This document shows positions 17,164-25,017 of a stretch of 57,321 nt of DNA, in pieces. Numbering within the stretch: the first letter of the stretch is position 1; the number at the start of each line of letters is the position of its first letter. The translations under genes and the position numbers were made by a program. The stretch is from contig OMOD01000145.1 in the NCBI GenBank assembly GCA_900290255.1, positions 1-57,321 on the forward strand, written 5' to 3'. Origin of the DNA: Candidatus Sulfotelmatobacter kueseliae (GTDB taxonomy: Bacteria > Acidobacteriota > Terriglobia > Terriglobales > Acidobacteriaceae). The notes below the pieces were generated by a model that was not told the origin of the DNA, did not search any database, and worked only from the letters and a program-made list of their open reading frames with translations.

Positions 17164-18447
17164 ATGAACGGTAAGAAGGTATTCAGCATAGTCCTTATAT
17201 CGCTGACCAGTGCCGGCGGCGCGGGATTGGCGCCGTGGTGTTTCGCATCTTCGGCTGGCCCGCAAACCCAGGGCCAGAGTGCGCCGGGACAGGTTGCGAT
17301 AGCCAAGAGCATCGGCACGATTAAGTCCATCAACGGCACTGCCTTGACCTTGACGCCGGCTTCCGGCCCCGAGGTTGCGGTGACGATCCAGCCGAATGCT
17401 CGTATTCTGCGGCTCGCGCCGGGAGACAAAGATCTGAAGACCGCGTCCACGATGCAGTTGCAGGACCTGCAAGTGGGTGACACGGTTCGCGTGCGCGGCC
17501 TGGCGTCCGGCGTCAACGCAATCGCCGCCCTGGAAGTCGTCGTGATTACGCACTCGGCCGTCGAGGCGGTGAGCGACCAGATTCGTCAGGACTGGCAGAA
17601 GCGCGGCCTGGGCGGCGTGGTTAGCGCCGTGGACCGGGCTGCCGGTACTGTGACCATCTCGATTTCCAGCTTGGGCGGGAAAAAGACAATCGCAGTTCGC
17701 ACCTCAAAGAGCAGCGTAATCCGTCGTTACGCTCCCGATTCGTTCAAACCCGAAGATGCGAAGGTGATTACCTTGCAAGAAGTCAAGGTGGATGACCAAT
17801 TGCGCGCACGAGGGAACCGCAACTCTGACGGAAGCGAATTGGCCGCCGAGGAGATCTTCACCGGTGCTTTCCCCTATGTCGAAGGTTTAGTCAAGTCGGT
17901 TGACGCAGGTGCGGGAACGATCAGCGTTCAAGATGTATTGAGCAGGAAAACCGTACAACTGAAAACCACTGCCGACTCGCAGCTTCACCAGATCCCAGCC
18001 GAGATGGCTCAGCGATTTGCCATGCGGCTAAAGGCCACGAGGGCCCCCGGAGCGGCTGGGGCGGCCGCGAATCTGCCCTCAGGTTCATCTCCACCTGCCG
18101 GGGCCAACGGACAGGCGGTCCCAAGCGGCGTGCCATCAGGCGGTGTGGGCCAGGGCGGCGGAGGAATGGGTGGAGGAGGAATGGGCGGCGGCAATCACGC
18201 CGGCGGAGGATTCGACTTCCAGCGATTGCTGGACCAGACGCCCGCACTTGCGCTGACGGATCTGCACAAGGGAGACGCCGTGGCCGTCCTCGCGACTGAA
18301 GGAACGCCGACAGGCGGAAGCACCGTCATCAAGTTGTTTAGTGGGGTAGAACCAATTCTTGAGGCTGCCCCCAACGGTAGCCAGGCCATGATGCTCACGC
18401 CTTGGAGCCTGGGCGGCGCTCCCAATGGTGACGCCGCAAATCCGTAG
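17164..18447 (+). CDS. DUF5666-repeat exported protein with Gly-rich segment
   Basis: 427 residues starting at ATG 17164, with GAGGTGAGG just upstream. A signal peptide is followed by at least three repeats of a small OB-like DUF5666 unit (GTIKSINGTALTLTP..., GVVSAVDRAAGTVTIS..., GLVKSVDAGAGTISVQ...), each containing a V(G)D-type turn such as LQVGDTVRVRG. Between repeats three and four is a low-complexity Gly/Met segment (about residues 315-340). Such proteins are secreted, common in Acidobacteriota and of unknown role. It lies 141 bases before a TonB receptor gene that also has a Gly-rich segment, and the two are probably co-expressed. Confidence 0.78.
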   Translation: MNGKKVFSIVLISLTSAGGAGLAPWCFASSAGPQTQGQSAPGQVAIAKSIGTIKSINGTALTLTPASGPEVAVTIQPNARILRLAPGDKDLKTASTMQLQDLQVGDTVRVRGLASGVNAIAALEVVVITHSAVEAVSDQIRQDWQKRGLGGVVSAVDRAAGTVTISISSLGGKKTIAVRTSKSSVIRRYAPDSFKPEDAKVITLQEVKVDDQLRARGNRNSDGSELAAEEIFTGAFPYVEGLVKSVDAGAGTISVQDVLSRKTVQLKTTADSQLHQIPAEMAQRFAMRLKATRAPGAAGAAANLPSGSSPPAGANGQAVPSGVPSGGVGQGGGGMGGGGMGGGNHAGGGFDFQRLLDQTPALALTDLHKGDAVAVLATEGTPTGGSTVIKLFSGVEPILEAAPNGSQAMMLTPWSLGGAPNGDAANP

Positions 18448-18496
18448 CAACCCGTGGGGGATTGAGATTTCGTATCAGGATCCAGATTCGTATCGG

Positions 18497-18516
18497 GGCA
18501 TGCTTTCAGGCATGCC
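18497..18516. repeat. Small hairpin GGCATGC-TTTCAG-GCATGCC
   Basis: A perfect 7-bp inverted repeat with a six-base loop in the spacer between the DUF5666 and TonB receptor genes, with no T-run after it. It may be a fragment of a REP-like element or a processing site adjusting expression of the receptor. The receptor start lies 72 bases further on. Confidence 0.5.
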
Positions 18517-18588
18517 GAAGTCGGGAGCTAAGTCGAGGCGTCTTTAGGCGCTGCGTCTGCTGTCAACCGGGAGGGATGGAATCATCGA

Positions 18589-21537
18589 ATGAAGCTTGAC
18601 CTGCATCTGCGTTCTTTCATCATGGCGGTACTCTTTTTCTTTCTTTCTCTGGCCGTGTCGTCCGCGCAGGACGCCTCCGGCGCTCTTCGCGGACAAGTGA
18701 CGGATCCCTCCGGAGCGGCCGTCACGGGTGCGACGGTGGTCATGACCCCCGCCACGGCCTCTCCTGTGGTCGCGCAAACCAATGAACAGGGAATGTATGA
18801 GTTCAAGGCGTTGGCGGCAGGGAAGTACATGCTTACGGTCGTCGCCCAGGGCTTCACAACCTATGAAAACGACAACGTCGTGATTGCGGACCAACCCCTG
18901 CGCCTTAACGTCCCGCTGACGATCGAAGTGCAGACCCAGAAAGTCCAGGTTTCCGACACCGCCCCGACGATTGACGTGAATCCTGCGAATAATGCCGGTG
19001 CCATCACCATCTCCGGCAAGGAGCTTGAAGCGCTACCCGATGATCCCGACGAGTTGCAGTCTGACCTGGAGGCGCTCGCCGGGCCTTCGGCGGGGCCGAA
19101 TGGGGGGCAGATGTACATTGACGGATTTACCGCGGGACAGCTTCCGCCCAAGTCGTCCATCCGCGAAATCCGCATCAACCAGAACCCGTTTTCTTCCGAA
19201 TATGACCAGCTGGGATACGGACGGATCGAGATCTTCACCAAGCCCGGAACCGACAAACTGCACGGGCAGGTCCAGGTGAACGGGAATGACTCCGCTTTCA
19301 ATTCTCCGAACCCGTTTGCGGGAGAGGAACCGCCTTACTACTCCACGTTCTTGAACGGAAATGTCGGCGGGCCGATCAATAAAAACGCATCATTCTTCTT
19401 CAACATCGACCGCCGCGACATCAACGAACTGGCGGTGATCAACGCTGTTGACCTCGACCCGTCGCTGAACGAGCAGCAGGTTATCGGATCCATAACCAAT
19501 CCTCGCCAGCGCACCAACGTTGGCCCGCGCATTGACTGGGCTCTTACGAAGAACAACACGCTGACAGCACGTTACCAGTACTGGCGCAACACAGAGACCG
19601 ACGGTCTCGCCAGCCAGTTCAGCCTGAGTTCCCAAACTTCCAACTCCAAGGAGACCGAGCAAACCGTCCAGATCAGTGACACGCAGGTGTTCGGCACCAA
19701 GATCGTGAACGAGACCCGCTTTCAGTACAACCGGGACTACACAATCGAAACTCCCACCGACACCAATCCGGCGGTCAACGTGTTCGGCAATTTCAACGGC
19801 GGGGGCTTAGGCAGCGGCGCACTCAACGATCGCGCAAACAACTATGAGTTGCAGAACTACACTTCGCTGATCCACGGCAACCATGTGCTCAAGTTCGGCG
19901 GCCGTTTCCGCGATACCCACGACACCAACTACTCAACCGGCGGATTCAACGGCACTTTCACATTTTCCACTCTCACTGGGACAACCACTCTGACCCCGGC
20001 CTGCCAGACGCAGTCGCAAAACCCACCGTGCCCGGCATCTTATTACTCTGCTTTAAATGCGGTTCAGAACGAGCATACGACGGGCTATGCGACCACGCTG
20101 ACCTACACGACCGGGTCGCCGACAGCCACCGTCAACTATTACGACTTCGAGCCCTACGTTCAGGACGATTGGCGGGTTCGACCGAACGTCACGCTCAGCT
20201 CTGGTCTTCGCTTTGAAACCCAGAGCGCCATTCACGATCGCGGCGATTGGGCGCCGCGCCTGGGATTTGCCTGGGGCGTCCACGGCCGCAGTGCGCCGCC
20301 GATTGTGGTCATTCGTGGCGGCTTTGGCATTTTCTACAGTCGCTTTCAGTCCGGTTCGATTCTTGAAGCCGAGCGGCTAAACGGCGTCACGCAGCAGCAG
20401 TTCATCATCAACAACCCGACCTGTTTCCCGGGTTATGACGTTCCCCTCGCAAGCTTCTCAGGTTGCGGTACCCCCACATCGTCCAACTCCAACGTCTATC
20501 AGATCAGCCCCAGACTGCACGCTCCCTACACCATGCAGGGCGCGATCAGCGTGGAGCGTCAAGTCACCAAGTCCGCGACGGTAGCCGTCACTTACTTGAA
20601 TTCACGAGGCTTCGACCAGTTCCTCACCATCAACGCCAATGCCCCATATCCCGGAACGCCTTGCTATCCAAATTGTCCGGCGATAAGCGGGGGCAACGTT
20701 TACCGCTACGTTTCCGAGGGCAACTTCAGCCAGAACCAGCTTATCGTGAATTCGAATATCCGCGTCGGTACCAGGCTCCAGTTGTTCACTTACTACACCC
20801 TGAACTACGCTAACAGCGACGCCTCCGGCGTTTCCAGCTTTCCTACGAACTCCTACAACATCAGCCAGGACTACGGCCGCGCCTCATTTGATGTCAGGAA
20901 CCGGCTCTTTCTCGGCGGCAGCATCGCCTTCCCTTATTTGTTCCGCCTGAGCCCATTCATGGTGGTTAGCTCCGGTTCTCCGTTTAACATCACGACACCC
21001 ATCGATTTGAATGGCGACCAGAGCTACAACGATCGTCCCAGCCTGGTTTCGACCGCAACTTGTCCCAGCGTCACAACCTCGGGCGCGCAAAACAACATTT
21101 ACTGCACGCCTTTGGGCACCTTTGACTCATTCGGAGCCAGCGGCACGCCTCTGCCCATCAACTATGGCACTGGCCCCGCCCATTTTGTCATGAACCTGCG
21201 TCTCACCAAGACATTCGGCTTCGGGACCAGGGTAAAGGCGGGCGCTGGCAATCAAGGGCAGCAGGGCGGTCCGGGGGGCGGCGGTCGAGGTGGGCCGCGC
21301 GGCCCGCTCTTCGGCGGGGGCGGACCGGGAATGATGTCTTCCAATTCCGACCGCCGTTACAACCTGACGGTCGGTGTGAATGTGCGCAATGTGTTTAACA
21401 ACGTCAACGTTGCCAACCCGAATGCGGTCCTGGGCTCGCGTCTGTTTGGCGTTTCCAACGCACTTCAGGGAGGCCCGTTTTCGCAAGGTTCTGCGGCGAA
21501 CCGCCGGCTCGACCTGCTGGCGACATTCAGTTTCTGA
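18589..21537 (+). CDS. TonB-dependent receptor, Oar-like, with N-terminal carboxypeptidase-regulatory domain
   Basis: 982 residues. Signal peptide (about 1-26), then an Ig-like CarboxypepD_reg domain (about 29-115, GALRGQVTDPSGAAVTGATVV), a plug-like region (about 120-240, with SSIREIRINQNPFSSEYDQLGYG) and a long outer-membrane barrel rich in Asn, Thr and aromatic residues. It ends in the required terminal Phe (LLATFSF). This is the Oar-type receptor expanded in Acidobacteria, thought to import large ligands with TonB energy. Odd feature: a Gly/Gln/Pro-rich insertion at about 885-915 (GAGNQGQQGGPGGGG and following), in a late barrel loop. SD is weak: GGGAGG lies 14 bases before ATG. Ligand unknown. 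Confidence 0.88.
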   Translation: MKLDLHLRSFIMAVLFFFLSLAVSSAQDASGALRGQVTDPSGAAVTGATVVMTPATASPVVAQTNEQGMYEFKALAAGKYMLTVVAQGFTTYENDNVVIADQPLRLNVPLTIEVQTQKVQVSDTAPTIDVNPANNAGAITISGKELEALPDDPDELQSDLEALAGPSAGPNGGQMYIDGFTAGQLPPKSSIREIRINQNPFSSEYDQLGYGRIEIFTKPGTDKLHGQVQVNGNDSAFNSPNPFAGEEPPYYSTFLNGNVGGPINKNASFFFNIDRRDINELAVINAVDLDPSLNEQQVIGSITNPRQRTNVGPRIDWALTKNNTLTARYQYWRNTETDGLASQFSLSSQTSNSKETEQTVQISDTQVFGTKIVNETRFQYNRDYTIETPTDTNPAVNVFGNFNGGGLGSGALNDRANNYELQNYTSLIHGNHVLKFGGRFRDTHDTNYSTGGFNGTFTFSTLTGTTTLTPACQTQSQNPPCPASYYSALNAVQNEHTTGYATTLTYTTGSPTATVNYYDFEPYVQDDWRVRPNVTLSSGLRFETQSAIHDRGDWAPRLGFAWGVHGRSAPPIVVIRGGFGIFYSRFQSGSILEAERLNGVTQQQFIINNPTCFPGYDVPLASFSGCGTPTSSNSNVYQISPRLHAPYTMQGAISVERQVTKSATVAVTYLNSRGFDQFLTINANAPYPGTPCYPNCPAISGGNVYRYVSEGNFSQNQLIVNSNIRVGTRLQLFTYYTLNYANSDASGVSSFPTNSYNISQDYGRASFDVRNRLFLGGSIAFPYLFRLSPFMVVSSGSPFNITTPIDLNGDQSYNDRPSLVSTATCPSVTTSGAQNNIYCTPLGTFDSFGASGTPLPINYGTGPAHFVMNLRLTKTFGFGTRVKAGAGNQGQQGGPGGGGRGGPRGPLFGGGGPGMMSSNSDRRYNLTVGVNVRNVFNNVNVANPNAVLGSRLFGVSNALQGGPFSQGSAANRRLDLLATFSF

Positions 21538-21645
21538 GTGCGGGAACACCGCGCCAGCTATATCGCGAATCTGCGGCTTCGGGTTATGCTAGATAGAGCA
21601 GCGTTCACGCCGCAAGTTCCTGCAGTCTAAGGGCCCAGGAGTCGA

Positions 21646-22521
21646 TTGGTTTTTCTTCCCACCAATAGACGGAAGTTCATTCAAATCGTGGCGGCGGCCG
21701 GAGTCGGCGCCATCGCCGTTGACTCCACCCTGATCGAACCCAATCGTCCAAGAGTCGTTCGCCGCGAAATTGCCCTCAAGCGCTGGCCCGCCCATCTGGA
21801 AGGGTTCACGATCGCACTGCTCAGCGACTTCCATTACGATCCCTATTTCTCCGGGCACCCTCTTCATGCCTCGATCGGCTTGGTCAACGGTCTTCATCCC
21901 GATCTCATCGTCCTTACTGGGGATTTCGTCTCGGCGCCGCTGTTCAGCGACAGCGAGAAGGCCGATCAGAAGGCTGCATCCGCCGCTGAGCCGTGCGCGC
22001 GCCTCCTACGCCAGATGCAAGCTCCTCACGGCCTGTGGGCGGTCCTGGGAAATCACGACGTCGCGACTAACCCGAATGAGGTCACGAGCGCACTACAAAA
22101 TCAGGGAATCGGGGTTCTCGCCAATCAGTCAGCTCCCATCGAAGCGAACGGAGCACGGTTCTGGTTGGCTGGGGTCAACGATGTATTAGCCCGCGCCTCC
22201 GATCTGGATGCAGCCCTCCGGCCCGTGCCCGGCGACGAAGCCACCATCTTGTTGGCGCACGAACCTGACTATGCAGACGACGTCTCACATTATCCGGTCG
22301 ACATGCAGCTCTCAGGGCATTCGCATGGAGGACAGGTGCGCCTGCCCTTGGTGGGACCTCTTTACCTCCCCAGACTGGCGAGGAAATATGTTTGGGGTCT
22401 TTACCGGGTCGGACCTCTTACGCTTTACACCAATCCTGGTCTAGGGACGCTTGGAGTTCCAATCCGGTGGAACTGTCCTCCGGAGATCACCTTGCTGACC
22501 CTCCGGCGCGCCAGCGGGTAG
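21646..22521 (+). CDS. Calcineurin-like metallophosphoesterase (YkuE/YaeI type)
   Basis: 291 residues. A TTG start at 21646 is supported by AGGAG four bases upstream. The N-terminus NRRKFIQIVAAAGVGA resembles a twin-arginine-type export signal, though the pair is RR without the full consensus. Metal ligands are present: LLSDFHYDP, LTGDF, LGNHD and LSGHSHGGQ, in the order of the calcineurin fold. The C-terminal GLYRVGPLTLYTNPGLGTLGVPIR is typical of the YkuE/YaeI branch, which includes membrane-associated phosphoesterases acting on lipid or UDP-linked substrates. It probably acts at the periplasmic face. Substrate not determined. Confidence 0.85.
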   Translation: MVFLPTNRRKFIQIVAAAGVGAIAVDSTLIEPNRPRVVRREIALKRWPAHLEGFTIALLSDFHYDPYFSGHPLHASIGLVNGLHPDLIVLTGDFVSAPLFSDSEKADQKAASAAEPCARLLRQMQAPHGLWAVLGNHDVATNPNEVTSALQNQGIGVLANQSAPIEANGARFWLAGVNDVLARASDLDAALRPVPGDEATILLAHEPDYADDVSHYPVDMQLSGHSHGGQVRLPLVGPLYLPRLARKYVWGLYRVGPLTLYTNPGLGTLGVPIRWNCPPEITLLTLRRASG

Positions 22522-22703
22522 GCCAGAAAGTTTGCTGCTACCGCCCCGTTGATGTGCAACGGCTTGCATAAGAGCACAATTGATGAGTGAGGTTATGACT
22601 GCAACGTATTGTTTAGGAATGGTTTAGCATTGAGCTGCGGTGGCATCGGATTTGCGGTGATGACTTCTCTAGCACCTGCATTCCTAGGGAAAGCGTACGA
22701 TTC

Positions 22704-23138
22704 ATGGCCGCTCACGTCATCTCCGCAGTGCTCCTCTTGGCGGTGTCCGGATCGACGTACGCGGTTAGCACTCCGCTGCCACCGAGCTGGCAGACGCTCG
22801 AACAACGTGAACACGCTTCTCGAACTCTGACTCGCGCGGCTCAGTTTGTCGCCGTGCCGCATGTCAGCGCACGCCCGACATGTGAAGATGTTCAGCCGCC
22901 GCAACCCCTGACCACACCGGATCCGTTCTTCACTCCTTCCAGCCAGGGCAAGCGAATCAAGGTGAGCTTCATCATTGGCACCGATGGCCGCGTCCACAGC
23001 CCGCTCATCCTGGAGAGCGCAGGTCTGGCAGGGGACCGCCATGTTATCGAGACCGTCCGCAACTGGAGATATCGTCCGGCAACGTGCAACGGCATCCCCA
23101 CCGAAACCGAAGGCAAGATCGAGTTTTCCAGCCGGTAG
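22704..23138 (+). CDS. Small exported protein with TonB C-terminal domain
   Basis: 144 residues with a signal peptide (HVISAVLLLAVSGSTYA) and a TonB C-terminal-like fold over the last 65 residues: KRIKVSFIIGTDGRVHSPLILES...VIETVRNWRYRPATCNG. It has no Pro-rich spacer and no long transmembrane anchor, so it is not an ordinary TonB; the signal seems cleavable. Acidobacteria encode many such solo TonB-CTD proteins. It may bind receptor TonB boxes or act as a scaffold (inference). Two Cys (about 60 and 131) could form a disulfide. It precedes the zinc-ribbon gene by 34 bases. Confidence 0.7.
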   Translation: MAAHVISAVLLLAVSGSTYAVSTPLPPSWQTLEQREHASRTLTRAAQFVAVPHVSARPTCEDVQPPQPLTTPDPFFTPSSQGKRIKVSFIIGTDGRVHSPLILESAGLAGDRHVIETVRNWRYRPATCNGIPTETEGKIEFSSR

Positions 23139-23172
23139 GACTCCTGCTGGGCTAGAATGACCCGAAGGCTGG

Positions 23173-24162
23173 GTGATTCCATCCGTGGACAAAGACAAGA
23201 AACTCGCCAAGCATAGCAGCTTGCCTCGCGAGCCGGAACCGGCAGGCCCATCCCATCTGGACGACTTCTTCCTCAGCTTGCAGCCTGACCGGCCCAACCC
23301 GGGGGCCATTGCGGCCGCGACGGAGGCGGCTGAGCGACTGGCCGCCGAAACCGAAGCCGACGACGCGGCGGAAGACGCGGTACGAGCGATCACGGGCGCC
23401 AGTCCAGGCGTTTGCGGCGTTTGTGGCCACCGCAACCGAACCGGCAACCGGTTCTGTGGCATGTGTGGAGCTGCAGTTGCCGCAGTGAAGAATCCGAACG
23501 AGGGCTCGGAGGAAGAACGTCTGTCGAATCCGGCAGCCGGATCCGATAGGTCCGTGCTCGAGACCCATCATTACCACCATCATTATCACCATCATTATTT
23601 GCCGGGAGGCTACGAAGGTACGGCTCCGCAGCCGGGCTACGATTACGCGCGGCACGATCCCGCGAAAGAAGACAGGATGCGGCCGAACGCCGCGCTGCGC
23701 GGCGAGATGAGCCGCTCCGAAGCCGCCGTCCGGCGGATCACGCAAGAGTGGGTGCTGGCCTGCAATACCAAGCACCTCGACGACTTGCTTGATCTCTACG
23801 TTGCCGATGCCCTTGTGCTGCGGTCGAACTATCCTCCGGTGCGCGGCGCGGCGGCCGTGCGGGAGTTCTTCTTCGGAGCGCTGGACGCAGGCTTGGGAGA
23901 GGTCGAGGTCGAACCGCTGCGCGTGGAAGTCGTCGGCGACCTGGCCTACGAAGCGGGACGCTGCAAGGCTCTGGTGCCCGGCGCAACCGGCAAGCGGCGG
24001 GAAGAGCGCGGCAAATATCTCTGGGTCTTTGCCCGGCAAAGCAACGGCGAATGGAAATTGGCGGCCGATTGCTGGTCGAGTGATCTCTCGCTCACCATGC
24101 TGGAGTCCGACCTTCCAGCCAGCAGCGGAGTGAAGACGCGAGAGCCGCGCAAGAGCTCGTGA
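23173..24162 (+). CDS. Zinc-ribbon, His-rich linker and SnoaL/DUF4440-like domain protein
   Basis: 329 residues without signal peptide or membrane segment, so probably cytoplasmic. An acidic Ala-rich N-terminus leads to a zinc ribbon at about 81-100 (VCGVCGHRNRTGNRFCGMCG). A linker then contains a His/Tyr run of alternating HH and Y (about 132-142), followed by a SnoaL/NTF2-like domain at about 185-300 (ITQEWVLACNTKHLDDLLDLYVADALVLRSNYPPVRG). Such NTF2-like folds can be enzymes or ligand sensors; the ribbon plus His cluster suggests metal binding. GTG 23173 is used. The combination is unusual and the function is unknown. Confidence 0.72.
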   Translation: MIPSVDKDKKLAKHSSLPREPEPAGPSHLDDFFLSLQPDRPNPGAIAAATEAAERLAAETEADDAAEDAVRAITGASPGVCGVCGHRNRTGNRFCGMCGAAVAAVKNPNEGSEEERLSNPAAGSDRSVLETHHYHHHYHHHYLPGGYEGTAPQPGYDYARHDPAKEDRMRPNAALRGEMSRSEAAVRRITQEWVLACNTKHLDDLLDLYVADALVLRSNYPPVRGAAAVREFFFGALDAGLGEVEVEPLRVEVVGDLAYEAGRCKALVPGATGKRREERGKYLWVFARQSNGEWKLAADCWSSDLSLTMLESDLPASSGVKTREPRKSS

Positions 24163-24167
24163 TCGAA

Positions 24168-24779
24168 CTACAAACTCACGCCTAATTTCGCCAGGTCATC
24201 TCGTAGCTGCTCGACACTCTGCATCTCGATGGTATGCATCCCCAGCGTGGCCGCGCACTCCAGATTCAGCGCGCGATCGTCAATGAAGCAGCATTCATGA
24301 GCGGGGATTTGCGTCAACTCCAGAGCCAGACGGTAGATATCTTTCTCGGGCTTGCGGAAGCCAACGAAGCAGGAACTGACAAAGAGGCCAAAGATCTGGC
24401 GCAGCCCGCATTTTTCAATGCGGTAATAATTGAGTTCCCGAGACTCGTTGTTGATCGTGGCCATGAAGTACTTGCCCGAGTCGCTGAGCTTCCGTGCGAA
24501 CTCGATTACCTCTGGAAACGGCTGCGATAGGGAGAACATATAGTCGCGAAAGGCGTCGCGCGAAAACGGGCGCGTGCGATAGAAGACAGTGCGGTCGAGA
24601 TACTCGTCGAGAGTGATCTTGCCACGCTCGAATGACGAGACCACCATTTCGTGGCGGTCGTCAAATTCTTCCTCATCCAGATGAAAATGTTCAAGTGCTG
24701 CGGTGCGCTGGGCACGGTCCCAGGCGTTGGTGACGAGCACACCGCCGACATCCCAGAAAATGGCGCGAATAGCAGGCAA
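24168..24779 (-). CDS. HAD-family hydrolase, subfamily IA (YihX-like)
   Basis: 203 residues, normal for the family. Start is TTG 24779, strongly supported by GGGAGG six bases upstream. Motif I is FWDVGGVLVTN: nucleophile Asp10 is present, but the usual second Asp is Gly, as in YihX-like members. The Thr/Ser of motif II is in MATINNESREL. Motif III Lys is in GFRKPEKDIYRLAL, and motif IV in CCFIDDRALNLECA. It probably dephosphorylates a small phosphorylated metabolite in the cytoplasm; substrate unknown. The gene converges with the zinc-ribbon gene, with five bases between stops. Confidence 0.82.
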   Translation of the reverse strand: MPAIRAIFWDVGGVLVTNAWDRAQRTAALEHFHLDEEEFDDRHEMVVSSFERGKITLDEYLDRTVFYRTRPFSRDAFRDYMFSLSQPFPEVIEFARKLSDSGKYFMATINNESRELNYYRIEKCGLRQIFGLFVSSCFVGFRKPEKDIYRLALELTQIPAHECCFIDDRALNLECAATLGMHTIEMQSVEQLRDDLAKLGVSL

Positions 24780-24960
24780 GGTCTCCCTCCCCAGTGAAAG
24801 TGTCGTTGAAGAAGAGTCTAGACGAACTTGGCTCGGAAGGCTGAACGGCGTCGCGGCGGTTGTGGAAAAGTCCTGCTGTTCGGAGCGGAAAGTCCGTGTA
24901 GAAGCCGGCTCGACTGGGAGGCTTATGTTCGTAGATCGTCGTGTCGGGTGACTGATGCCA

Positions 24961-25000
24961 AAGAAAAACGCCCCGGCGACGCAGAAGCGTAGCCGGGGCG
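24961..25000 (-). terminator. Rho-independent terminator of the minor-pilin operon
   Basis: Read on the minus strand, a 9-bp stem CGCCCCGGC / GCCGGGGCG, extended by an inner ACGC-AGAA-GCGT hairpin, is followed by TTTTTCTT. It lies 17 bases after the stop of the giant PilX-like gene. Confidence 0.92.
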
Positions 25001-25017
25001 GTTGGTCGTGCCAGACG

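Noticed and set aside
23563..23599. CAT/CAC/TAC microrepeat as a tandem DNA repeat array
   Set aside because: It is simply the coding sequence of the His/Tyr-rich linker and has no regular DNA period.
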